From positions 310,001 to 374,000 of the forward strand of contig NZ_JBLWFH010000001.1 in NCBI RefSeq assembly GCF_050306235.1: 64,000 nt of DNA, given 5' to 3'. Below, piece after piece: positions 1-8,320 of this stretch (the first letter of the stretch is position 1; each line of letters opens with the position of its first letter). The notes beneath the pieces are model-generated. The model was not told the origin of the DNA. It did not search any database and was given only the letters and a program-made list of their open reading frames with translations. Both the position numbers and the translations under genes were made by a program. The stretch comes from Glaciecola sp947496235. Its GTDB lineage: Bacteria; Pseudomonadota; Gammaproteobacteria; Enterobacterales; Alteromonadaceae.

Positions 1-3000
1 TGCAATTAAGCCTTGCTGCTGACGGTCACCCAAATTATGGAAACCAACACGCGCTTTGATTGCATCACCTGTTGTTAACCTGAACAAAGGACTATCTTTA
101 CGAATTGTTAGGTATTCTTGGAACACTTCTGCTGCAAACTCAATGTCAGTCATAGAAGCATCTCGAGAAGGCGAACTCATGAACTGAGAAATTTCTTCCC
201 AACGAGCTTCATTATCTTGCGCTAACGGTAAGCCAACATTCCAGTTATTGGTTTCCATCGTGAAATCAACATAGTTAAACCAATCGCCAGCATCATAGGT
301 GTTTCTGTCCATAGATTTTGATCGTAAGAAGTCGCCACCCATTTGAAGGAATGGAATACCTTGTGACATCAATACGGTTGCTTGAGCTAGGTTTTGAGCT
401 CGAACACGTTGGGCTAAGGTAATATCACTTGGTAAAGTGTAATTAAACTGATCCCAAAGGGTTTCATTATCATGCTTACTGATGTAGTTGATGCTATCAG
501 CTGGGTCTAGGGTGTAGCCACCTAAGATACTGGTTTGAGTATCTGTACCGTTAGAGGTTTGCAACACATAGTCTGTCAAAGATGCTGCCATACCCATTTT
601 TAAGCGGTCTTGGTCATTCAGCGCAGCATCACTTTCTTCCATAGCAAAAATATTACCGTTACGAATCGCATCACGAATGCGGTCGTTGTAAGTACCAATT
701 TCTGTACCTGCCATGTTTTGCTGATTAGCAATTTCAAAGTCGCCATATGCAGATGTATCTTTACCCCATCCTTCTCCATAGAAGTATGTATCTGGGTCAA
801 CCGCTTTCACTTTTTCAAACAAGTCTATCATAGTGTCTTTTGACGCCTGAGACATAATGTCGAATCTGAAACTATCGTATTTGTATTGGCTAGCCCACAT
901 AAGGAGTGAGTCTTCCATGAATTTTTCCATCATACGATTACGAGGTTCAGTATCGTCACAGCAGGTCTGTCTGACAATATCACCCGTATCTAAAGTGTAT
1001 CTGTGATAGTAACCAGGAACCACCTTATCAAACACTGAGTTTCCATTTAACGCAGATGCATTAGTATGATTATATACAACATCTAGGGCTACACGTAGGC
1101 CAATTTCATGCAGGCTTTGAATCATTGCCCGCATTTCCAATATTCGAGCAGCACTGTCAGCGTCAGACGAATAACTTCCTTCTGGCGTATTAAAATGCTT
1201 AGGATCATAGCCCCAGTTAAACTGATCAAAGCCTCTAATTTGCTGAGTAATTTCTTGAGCTCGTCCAGGGTTGGTTAATACATTAATACTGCTAAATAAC
1301 TCATCAAACGTTTGGCTAGGGTCTGTACCATCGCTACAAATCCCTGAAGTTGGCGATAATGCACAGAACTCTTGTACAGTGCTAGTCCATTCTATAGTTC
1401 TAGCTGGATCTTCGTTAACCGTCGCAATATCATTAGCTGGTAACACATGGAAGTGTGTCACACCTTTTTCCGCTAACGTTCGCAAATGCTGCATAGGTAC
1501 AGAGTCTTGTTCGGTGAAGGCTAAATATTTGCCTCGATTCGCCTCAGAAGTACTTTGGTCTCTAATGCTGAAATCACGTATATGCCCTTCGTAGATCACC
1601 ATATCCTCGAAGTTCTCAATGGTCGGAATTACATGAGAGTCCCATCCGTCAGGTTTTAAATCTTCATCATTTAAGTTAACAAACTGCGAGAAACGGCCAT
1701 TTACAGACAGACTAACACTGTAAGGGTCGGTGACATCTAGCACTTCAATTTGCTCACTTGCGGGATGGAAGACAGTGACTTGGTAGCGATAAAGTTGTCT
1801 GTCTAAACTTGCACTGCCTTCGTATGTCCAAACACCAGTAGTGCTGTCTTTAGTCATATCAAAAGTGTCGCTAAGGCGTTTGTCGGCTCCATAGACTTTC
1901 AGTTTCACATCTTGCGCAGTTGGCGCCCAAACGTTTGCCGTTATGCCGTTGTCAGTATAGATAATGCCTAATTGCGCTTCATCTGCGTCGTTGTCGCCGG
2001 TTGTGTACAATTGATCGATAGCATTAGCTGCTTGAATCTTGGTCGCCGCTACTAGCTTACCTTCACTGTCGTAAGCGCCCAAAATCGCTTGGGTCGTTAA
2101 TACAGTCTTGGCATCGTCGTCACTCCAATCACCAGCAAATGCAGGAAGATTTGATAAGTGTGGCGCAATGGCTTGTTGTTCATCGGTTAAGTCAACTTCG
2201 GTCAAATCAACACTGGTACTATTGGTAACACCATCTTCTAAGGTAATTTCAATCGCAGCATCAGCGCTATAGTGAAGTTTAACTTGGTTTACAATGGCAA
2301 AATCAACGTCCCATAGAAGGGTTTGAGCATCTAACCAATGGGCTTGTGCGCCTTCAATTTTGACAGGTTGTTCGCCTAGTGAATCAATAGGGAATTCAAA
2401 CACACGAGGTTCACCGGAAATAGTGAAATTCATGCGTACAAAACGTTCGTCGTCTTGTACTAGACTCCCCATGAAATCACCGCCACCCATTTCTTTTCCT
2501 GAATCTTCAGTACCAAAATGGATGATGAAGTTGTGACAATCTCCGTAGTCTGCTTTTAAATCCAACACCCAATACGCGCCATAAGTTGGATCTATGCCGG
2601 TATGTTCACGCCCTTCAGACCATGAAGTATCGGCGTCAAGATAGGCATCACAAGTTTCATTATTCCATGTGTGCAATCGCCAACCGTTATAAGCAGGATC
2701 GTTTTGTGAATTGTCCGCATCCACATCTGCCCTGTTATAATACAGAACCGCTTGGTTTTCAGCTGGGACAAACACAGGGTCTGGTAAATTTTCATTGAAA
2801 CCAACTACACAAGCGTCGTTAGTTTCATTGGGTACAGTTGGCGCTGGACAAACGATTGGCGGTGGAGCCACACAGGCAGTTCCCGCTTCATTTGGAATAT
2901 TTGGAACGTTACAAGTGAGTAAGGTCTCTCCCTGTTCTATAGAGGAGCCACCGCAGGCGGCCAAACCTAGAGTGCCAAGAATAATAATCGCAGCACCAAT

Positions 3001-3021
3001 TACTTTTTTAAAATTTTGCAT
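1..3021 (-). CDS. pulA: Pullulanase, type I, lipoprotein (3' end outside window)
   Basis: Hydrolyses alpha-1,6 branch points of pullulan, starch or glycogen fragments. The frame runs uninterrupted from the ATG at 3021 to the window edge (1007 codons visible); the C-terminus is cut off. The N-terminus is a lipoprotein signal with lipobox LAAC (Cys24), so the enzyme is probably anchored to the outer membrane. GH13 type I pullulanase signatures are visible: FNWGYDP, the conserved ALDVVYNHT strand, RFDIM with the nucleophile Asp721, FYGEGWG with the acid/base Glu750, and SKHDNE with Asp851. It ends at the edge in a VGFHNLG-type segment typical of the family. It lies 68 nt downstream of the TonB receptor gene and is probably co-transcribed with it. 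Function is well supported; the exact substrate (pullulan versus limit dextrin) is not resolved. Confidence 0.93.
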   Translation of the reverse strand, partial: MQNFKKVIGAAIIILGTLGLAACGGSSIEQGETLLTCNVPNIPNEAGTACVAPPPIVCPAPTVPNETNDACVVGFNENLPDPVFVPAENQAVLYYNRADVDADNSQNDPAYNGWRLHTWNNETCDAYLDADTSWSEGREHTGIDPTYGAYWVLDLKADYGDCHNFIIHFGTEDSGKEMGGGDFMGSLVQDDERFVRMNFTISGEPRVFEFPIDSLGEQPVKIEGAQAHWLDAQTLLWDVDFAIVNQVKLHYSADAAIEITLEDGVTNSTSVDLTEVDLTDEQQAIAPHLSNLPAFAGDWSDDDAKTVLTTQAILGAYDSEGKLVAATKIQAANAIDQLYTTGDNDADEAQLGIIYTDNGITANVWAPTAQDVKLKVYGADKRLSDTFDMTKDSTTGVWTYEGSASLDRQLYRYQVTVFHPASEQIEVLDVTDPYSVSLSVNGRFSQFVNLNDEDLKPDGWDSHVIPTIENFEDMVIYEGHIRDFSIRDQSTSEANRGKYLAFTEQDSVPMQHLRTLAEKGVTHFHVLPANDIATVNEDPARTIEWTSTVQEFCALSPTSGICSDGTDPSQTFDELFSSINVLTNPGRAQEITQQIRGFDQFNWGYDPKHFNTPEGSYSSDADSAARILEMRAMIQSLHEIGLRVALDVVYNHTNASALNGNSVFDKVVPGYYHRYTLDTGDIVRQTCCDDTEPRNRMMEKFMEDSLLMWASQYKYDSFRFDIMSQASKDTMIDLFEKVKAVDPDTYFYGEGWGKDTSAYGDFEIANQQNMAGTEIGTYNDRIRDAIRNGNIFAMEESDAALNDQDRLKMGMAASLTDYVLQTSNGTDTQTSILGGYTLDPADSINYISKHDNETLWDQFNYTLPSDITLAQRVRAQNLAQATVLMSQGIPFLQMGGDFLRSKSMDRNTYDAGDWFNYVDFTMETNNWNVGLPLAQDNEARWEEISQFMSSPSRDASMTDIEFAAEVFQEYLTIRKDSPLFRLTTGDAIKARVGFHNLGDRQQQGLIA

Positions 3022-3089
3022 AATTAATAACTCCGACGTTGATGAATTACACTGGCTAATTTTGTCGATAAAAAACATGATTAATTTGC

Positions 3090-6059
3090 TCATAATGTGT
3101 ATGTAAACCCTAAGAAGTACTGAGTACCGAAGTATTGAATGGTCCCAGTTCTAGACTGGTCGCCAAAGTACGACTTGGTGGGCTCGTCAGTTATGTTATT
3201 GGCTTGGAATAAAACACCAAAATTATCATTGATTTGATAAGACGCTTGGAAATCAACCACGATTTCAGAATCAAAGTTAACGACCTGATCGTTTACCGCG
3301 ACTTGCTGAGAAGCAAAATTATCTCGATAACGAGCATTAATTCGAGTCTCAAAATCTTCGTATTCCCAAAACACAGTTCCTGAGAATGTATTAGGTGAAA
3401 ATCCAGGTAAATCAGCTGTATATACACCTCGGTCAGAATTAGCTATACGCGTGATCTCGGTTTGTGTATGGGCGTAGGTCGCAAAAACCCCTATCCCGTC
3501 AAAAGGTGCAGGCAAGAAATCAAAGATTTGCTGATAGGAAATCTCTAGACCACGAATATATCCACCTTCAGTGTTGTTTTGTGCAGTTGAATAAGAACCG
3601 TCTAATAAAGGTACTTCTATGGTTAAAGGTTCGCCATTCTCATCCAACACAACAACGAGCTGATTCGGATCATCTTGGCTTTGTTCCTCAACCACTATTT
3701 CAATAGTGTCAGGGACTTCAAAGCCATTGGCACGGAAATCATAGGGATCGGTAATATCATTATCAACGAAGGATTCTATATCTTTATAGAAAAGTGCTAC
3801 AACCAATGCGCTCTTGTCGTTGAAGTACCATTCATAAGAAATATCATATTGGGTCGCATAAAACGGTCGCAGATAAGGGTTATTATTGTTTTGACCGGTA
3901 AAGTAGGCATCGCCATCGACAACAATTTCGCCTGTATCTAAATCACGGATAGCATTCGGCTCTATTATTCGCGTTCCAGTATTGGCAAATAGACGGTTAA
4001 TCGGTGGACGCCCCATGACCTTAGCGGCGGCAAATCTCACGTATTGATCATCTGTGATCTGGAAATTTAAGTTTAACGACGGCAAATAATCCGTGTAGTT
4101 CTCTTCTAACAATACATAGCGGAACTGGTCTGTAATATAACCAATCTCATCAGCAATGTATTGCGCACCCTCTTCAATATTTCCATTTACGTTCTGATAA
4201 AAAGTTGATGCTTGCTTGGTATCAACCATACGCACGCCTAAGTTACCAGTAACAGGAATGCTCCCTAGTTCCATATTGAAATTTGCCATGACGTAGGCTG
4301 AGGTCACTTCTTCAAAAACCTTACCGCTTTCAAGTACAGACCATGAAGTGTCGTTTAATGATAATTCTTCTGGCCTATTGATAACACCATCGTATCCCCC
4401 CCAACTTTGCACTGGTTGTGGAATACCATTTGGAAACCAATTATTAAGAGCCTTATCTAAATCTATCGATAGGTAGCTAGGGAAGTAGGAAAAATCGCCT
4501 TCCCAATTTACTACTTCAGCCATGTCTGGAGTAATCTGTAACGGCGGTTGAGCTGTTAAGAAGCTACCATCACTTCCATATTCGTAAACACTTCTATCGT
4601 TACTGTACTCACGATCTGAATATCTTGCGCCAAACTCAATCGACGAAACAAAATCATTTTCGAGCAGATATTTAAAGTCCATGCGATACGAATCTAAAGT
4701 ATCTTCATTTTGATAAGGATAGATGCCATATTTAGAAACAAGCACCTTGTCCATATCAGCAAAATAATCCGCTTGATTGAATCCAAGATCTGGAAGATCC
4801 AAGCCGTTTAATTGATAACTAATTGAAACATTGGTATCCAATGCCGGTTGATCTGCGTAGGCATCTTCCGATACTAGTGACCACAATAAGCCATTTCTAA
4901 AGTCATTTTCTGCAGCAGAGCGCGCTATATCAAAATTGACTGATAAGTTGTCACTGATTTGCCAATCTGCGTTTAGACCTAAATTGAGGATCTCATCGAA
5001 ATCTTGGTTATCATCATTTACTAACTCAACACGGGTAAACCCACCGTTCACTCGGTTAACGGTAGCTCCAATAACATGGTTATCGACAATAACTGGATTA
5101 GAAATTTGTGCGTTAGACGATTCTAATTTTACCCTAAAACCTCTCGCAAAATCTTTGGATTCAAATTTCGAATAGAAGACATCACCTTTTAATGTAAAAT
5201 TATCCACTGGTGCCCATTCAAAGGCTGCTACATAGCCGTCACGAGTTTCTTCCCCACCCGCATGTTGCATTTCGAAACCTTCGGACATCATTACGCCTTC
5301 ACAACCGGTACAATCTTGCTCAGATAATTCACGGTTGTATGCTAGCCCGATAAACTGCGTGGATACACTGGGTTGGAATAATCTTGCGTAACCTAAAGCG
5401 ATACCTAAGGTTTCATCTAAAAACTTGCCTTGATATGAAAAGCTGATCCTGTGGCCAAATTCATTTGCATCAGATACTTCATTTGCTCTATCGTTGTACA
5501 TGCCTCGAATATTAGCAACAAACTTGTGATCTTCTGCATTTGACAAGGGACTAGCTGTATTTAATTCAACAGTACCTGCTACACCACCTTCTATTAATGA
5601 AGCTTTGGGGGATTTATACACAGCCGCACTATTGATTAATTCAGAAGGATATTGAGAAAAGTCAATGGCTCTTGTGCCTGTTGTTGAAACTTGCTCTCTG
5701 CCATTTAAGGTCGAAAAAACAAAATCCCCTGCCAAGCCACGGATATTGATTTCAGCTGCTTGACCGCCGGTTCTTACCGCTGAAATACCAGGAAGTCGTG
5801 TTAGCGCATCGGCGATAGAAACGTCTGGCAAACCACCCAAATCATCGGCTGAAATCTGCTCGGTTACCGTGTCACTGAAGCGTTTTGCATTCAATGATTT
5901 AATTAGACTAGTAGCAAAACCTTTTACCTCAATAACTTCGACGTCTTCATTGTTATCGATATCGACATCATTTTCTTGTGCATGCAAAGGTAAGCTGCCC
6001 ACTATAAGACCACAAGCGACGAGCGCGCTGGTCACTAAATTGGGGTTGAATCTTTTCAT
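3090..6059 (-). CDS. TonB-dependent outer-membrane receptor, probable maltooligosaccharide/starch uptake
   Basis: 989-residue receptor. It has a signal peptide (about 1-27, ending LHA), a TonB-box-like stretch at about 40-48 (DVEVIEVKG), a plug domain at about 50-175 with PDVSIADALTRLPGI and INIRGL, then a long 22-strand-type beta-barrel ending in GFTYTL. The size and plug sequence fit the large carbohydrate-type receptors of marine and oligotrophic proteobacteria. The downstream lipoprotein pullulanase suggests it imports branched alpha-glucan oligosaccharides; that substrate is inferred from context only. The start ATG has no strong Shine-Dalgarno sequence, but the signal peptide begins there. 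Confidence 0.9.
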   Translation of the reverse strand: MKRFNPNLVTSALVACGLIVGSLPLHAQENDVDIDNNEDVEVIEVKGFATSLIKSLNAKRFSDTVTEQISADDLGGLPDVSIADALTRLPGISAVRTGGQAAEINIRGLAGDFVFSTLNGREQVSTTGTRAIDFSQYPSELINSAAVYKSPKASLIEGGVAGTVELNTASPLSNAEDHKFVANIRGMYNDRANEVSDANEFGHRISFSYQGKFLDETLGIALGYARLFQPSVSTQFIGLAYNRELSEQDCTGCEGVMMSEGFEMQHAGGEETRDGYVAAFEWAPVDNFTLKGDVFYSKFESKDFARGFRVKLESSNAQISNPVIVDNHVIGATVNRVNGGFTRVELVNDDNQDFDEILNLGLNADWQISDNLSVNFDIARSAAENDFRNGLLWSLVSEDAYADQPALDTNVSISYQLNGLDLPDLGFNQADYFADMDKVLVSKYGIYPYQNEDTLDSYRMDFKYLLENDFVSSIEFGARYSDREYSNDRSVYEYGSDGSFLTAQPPLQITPDMAEVVNWEGDFSYFPSYLSIDLDKALNNWFPNGIPQPVQSWGGYDGVINRPEELSLNDTSWSVLESGKVFEEVTSAYVMANFNMELGSIPVTGNLGVRMVDTKQASTFYQNVNGNIEEGAQYIADEIGYITDQFRYVLLEENYTDYLPSLNLNFQITDDQYVRFAAAKVMGRPPINRLFANTGTRIIEPNAIRDLDTGEIVVDGDAYFTGQNNNNPYLRPFYATQYDISYEWYFNDKSALVVALFYKDIESFVDNDITDPYDFRANGFEVPDTIEIVVEEQSQDDPNQLVVVLDENGEPLTIEVPLLDGSYSTAQNNTEGGYIRGLEISYQQIFDFLPAPFDGIGVFATYAHTQTEITRIANSDRGVYTADLPGFSPNTFSGTVFWEYEDFETRINARYRDNFASQQVAVNDQVVNFDSEIVVDFQASYQINDNFGVLFQANNITDEPTKSYFGDQSRTGTIQYFGTQYFLGFTYTL

Positions 6060-6173
6060 ATAGGTGTCCCATTTTGTTTTACGCCACCTGTTAACATTTT
6101 GTTACTTTGTTGGCGCAAAAACATACTATCCAGCGGCTTATGTTACATTTCTGCTACATTTTAATCATCAATC

Positions 6174-6187
6174 TGCATACGTATTCA
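6174..6187. promoter_or_regulatory. LacI-family operator-like palindrome upstream of the receptor gene
   Basis: TGCATAC/GTATTCA is a 14-bp near-perfect inverted repeat (6 of 7 positions) with the central CG step typical of LacI/GalR operators. It lies about 115 bp upstream of the TonB receptor start, in the divergent spacer. MalR-type LacI regulators control maltodextrin loci in related bacteria, so a role in sugar-dependent control of the receptor/pullulanase pair is plausible. No regulator gene is in the window. Confidence 0.35.
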
Positions 6188-6368
6188 TTGAAAATCTCAC
6201 AATAATAGAAATAGAAAAACGATGGTTCTTTGTATATTTATCTTTATATTTTTCAATCTATTAAAAAGTGAATGTTAGTCATTTAGTTAAAACCAAGGGT
6301 AGATTTCTGAGTCTTTAGGCCTTTAGCTGCAAGATGAAAGTTTCTGTATTTTAATAGAACTGTCGACA

Positions 6369-6399
6369 AATTTTACAATTTCATTAAATCTGTAAAATT
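6369..6399. promoter_or_regulatory. Inverted repeat, candidate activator site for the sigma54 promoter
   Basis: AATTTTACA (6369-6377) and TGTAAAATT (6391-6399) form a perfect 9-bp inverted repeat separated by 13 nt. Its centre lies about 80 bp before the predicted start site of the sigma54-type promoter, the usual place for an enhancer-binding-protein site. The activator (a PrsR-type regulator is the obvious guess) is not in the window. Confidence 0.4.
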
Positions 6400-6439
6400 A
6401 ATAATTTCAAATCTCATTGTTATCAATATGTTAAAAGTA

Positions 6440-6455
6440 AGGCATGATTTCTGCT
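6440..6455 (+). promoter_or_regulatory. Sigma54 (RpoN)-type -24/-12 promoter
   Basis: AGGCATGATTTCTGCT matches the sigma54 consensus: GG at 6441-6442 and GC at 6453-6454 separated by exactly 10 nt, with GGCA-G and TGC conserved. The predicted start is near 6466, giving a 5' leader of about 48 nt to the ATG at 6514. PEP-CTERM genes in several proteobacteria are known to be RpoN-controlled with the PrsK/PrsR pair, which fits the gene downstream. Confidence 0.55.
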
Positions 6456-6513
6456 TATTTTTTGAGCTATTGTAAAAGTGAAGTACAATTTTCTACACAA
6501 GGAATTGACAACT

Positions 6514-7374
6514 ATGAAATTTAAAAAACATATAAAACAAGCCGCTGTCGTTATAGGGGCCGTTTTACTATCTATACCTTCACAGGCTGCTGTAATTGAT
6601 GTGTTATGGGTGGGAGGCTCGACTTCGTATAACGCAAACATAACCGAACTGGCCAATGAAGCAGCCACTTTTGATCCTAATTCAGATGGCAATAATACGT
6701 GGAATCTGACGCTGTGGGATAATAGCGTAATGCCAACTCCTGATTTTAGTGCATATGATGTTTTGGTCATTGGCAGTTATTTAACTGGTAGCTTCAATAT
6801 GGGCCAAACACCTGATGGCGTGCTTGCTAATCGTGCTCAGATAGAAAACGCACGAGGATCAAGAACATTAATAACTGGTCAGGATGCAGATTGGCATGAT
6901 TTAAATAACCGACCTGACCAAGATGATGGTCCAAAGGGGTTTTTAATAAATGCTGTAAATTGGGCTGCATCGGGTACAGGGTTAGGAGTAGTAGCTATGC
7001 CTGACCAAATAAATTCAGCAGGTTGGTGGATGGATCCCGAGTCATTTCTTAGAAACGAGCTTATGGGGAATGTCAATTATTTTAACACTAATGGTGTCTT
7101 CCTAGGTGCTGGGCAAGAAACATTTCCAATAAATGAAGGACTATCCAGCGCAGGATTAAGTAATTGGAATACATCTTCACATGTGATTTTTGATGATATC
7201 GATGGTTATGTAGGTATTAACTTTGAAGGTCCGAATAGTACTGGAAGAGCAATTACAATTGTAACGGAAGGCCAAGAAGATGGCGGTACTACAGTTAACG
7301 CAAGTAACCCTAGTGCAACACTTTTAATTGGCTTAGGGATAACCGGACTCTTTATGCGAAGAAAAAGAAACTAA
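6514..7374 (+). CDS. Secreted protein with PEP-CTERM-like C-terminal sorting tail
   Basis: 286 residues from the ATG at 6514, chosen over an upstream in-frame start because AAGGA at 6499-6503 lies 10 nt before it and the protein then begins with a clean signal peptide ending SQAA. The mature part (IDVLWVGGS, YDVLVIGSYL, LITGQDADWHD) has an alternating strand/loop pattern suggesting a Rossmann-like or glutamine-amidotransferase-like (ThuA-type) fold; that is inference. The last 26 residues have PEP-CTERM architecture: a short NPS motif where PEP is usual, a hydrophobic helix (TLLIGLGITGLFM), then the basic end RRKRN. Such tails direct cleavage and sorting by exosortase. The gene stands alone, with its own sigma54-type promoter and a terminator. 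Its function is unknown. Confidence 0.8.
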   Translation: MKFKKHIKQAAVVIGAVLLSIPSQAAVIDVLWVGGSTSYNANITELANEAATFDPNSDGNNTWNLTLWDNSVMPTPDFSAYDVLVIGSYLTGSFNMGQTPDGVLANRAQIENARGSRTLITGQDADWHDLNNRPDQDDGPKGFLINAVNWAASGTGLGVVAMPDQINSAGWWMDPESFLRNELMGNVNYFNTNGVFLGAGQETFPINEGLSSAGLSNWNTSSHVIFDDIDGYVGINFEGPNSTGRAITIVTEGQEDGGTTVNASNPSATLLIGLGITGLFMRRKRN

Positions 7375-7400
7375 TAATCTTAATTAAACATACATAATAA

Positions 7401-7428
7401 AAAACCGGTGCAAGCACCGGTTTTTTTA
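7401..7428. terminator. Bidirectional intrinsic terminator
   Basis: CCGGTG (7406-7411), loop CAAG, CACCGG (7416-7421), flanked by a run of A before and T after. It serves the plus-strand PEP-CTERM-like gene and, read on the minus strand, the end of the suc operon. Confidence 0.85.
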
Positions 7429-7447
7429 AGCATCTTTAGGTTAAAAA

Positions 7448-8320
7448 TTACCAGCCGGTAATTTCTCGTAAACCTTTTCCGATTTCAGCAAGAGAACGTA
7501 CAGTTTTAACGCCTGCATCTTCAAGTGCTTTAAACTTCTCATCAGCAGTACCTTTACCACCAGAGATTATCGCACCTGCGTGGCCCATACGCTTACCAGG
7601 AGGAGCTGTAACACCCGCAATGTATGACACTACTGGCTTAGTTACGTTTTCCTTGATAAAGGCCGCCGCTTCTTCTTCTGCAGTACCGCCGATCTCACCG
7701 ATCATAACGATAGCTTCAGTTTCTGGATCTTTTTCAAACATAGTAAGAATATCGATGAAGTTAGATCCAGGGATAGGATCACCACCAATACCTACACAAG
7801 TTGATTGACCAAAACCTTCGTCAGTGGTTTGCTTAACTGCTTCATAAGTTAATGTACCTGAACGAGATACAATACCAACTTTACCTTTCTTATGAATGTG
7901 ACCAGGCATGATCCCAATCTTACACTCATCTGGTGTAATTACACCTGGACAGTTAGGACCAATCATACGTACACCTTTTTGATTTACGTATTCTTTAACG
8001 TAAAGCATGTCTAAGGTAGGAATACCTTCAGTAATACATACGATAAGCTCAATGCCAGCATCTGCAGCTTCAATAATTGAATCTTTACAGAAAGGAGCCG
8101 GTACATAGATAACAGTTGCTGTTGCGCCAGTAGCTTCTACCGCATCTTTAACTGTATCAAAAACTGGTAAACCTAAATGTTCAGTGCCACCTTTACCTGG
8201 TGTAACACCGCCAACCATTTTAGTACCGTAAGCAAGCGCTTGTTCTGAATGGAAAGTTCCCTGACCACCAGTGAAACCTTGGCAGATAACTTTGGTGTCT
8301 TTATTAATTAAAACTGACAT
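7448..8320 (-). CDS. sucD: Succinyl-CoA synthetase (ADP-forming) alpha subunit
   Basis: Alpha subunit of the TCA enzyme converting succinyl-CoA to succinate with nucleoside triphosphate formation. 290 residues, the normal length. The CoA-binding Rossmann domain is N-terminal (CQGFTGGQGTFH, about 13-24). The phosphohistidine is His247 in RMGHAGAII, followed by the ligase domain. Its ATG overlaps the sucC stop by one base (TAATG), so the two subunits are translationally coupled for equal output. Last gene of the suc cluster, ahead of a strong terminator. Confidence 0.98.
   Translation of the reverse strand: MSVLINKDTKVICQGFTGGQGTFHSEQALAYGTKMVGGVTPGKGGTEHLGLPVFDTVKDAVEATGATATVIYVPAPFCKDSIIEAADAGIELIVCITEGIPTLDMLYVKEYVNQKGVRMIGPNCPGVITPDECKIGIMPGHIHKKGKVGIVSRSGTLTYEAVKQTTDEGFGQSTCVGIGGDPIPGSNFIDILTMFEKDPETEAIVMIGEIGGTAEEEAAAFIKENVTKPVVSYIAGVTAPPGKRMGHAGAIISGGKGTADEKFKALEDAGVKTVRSLAEIGKGLREITGW

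Larger units (their letters stand above)
6060..6513. other. Divergent regulatory spacer, no gene
   Basis: About 450 AT-rich bases separate the receptor gene (minus) from the PEP-CTERM-like gene (plus). It holds the LacI-type palindrome, the 9-bp inverted repeat and the sigma54-type promoter listed separately. A 66-codon open frame at 6064 has no ribosome binding site or family resemblance and is not called. Confidence 0.7.

Noticed and set aside
6064..6264. 66-codon frame upstream of the receptor gene
   Set aside because: Lies in the AT-rich regulatory spacer, no ribosome binding site, no family resemblance.
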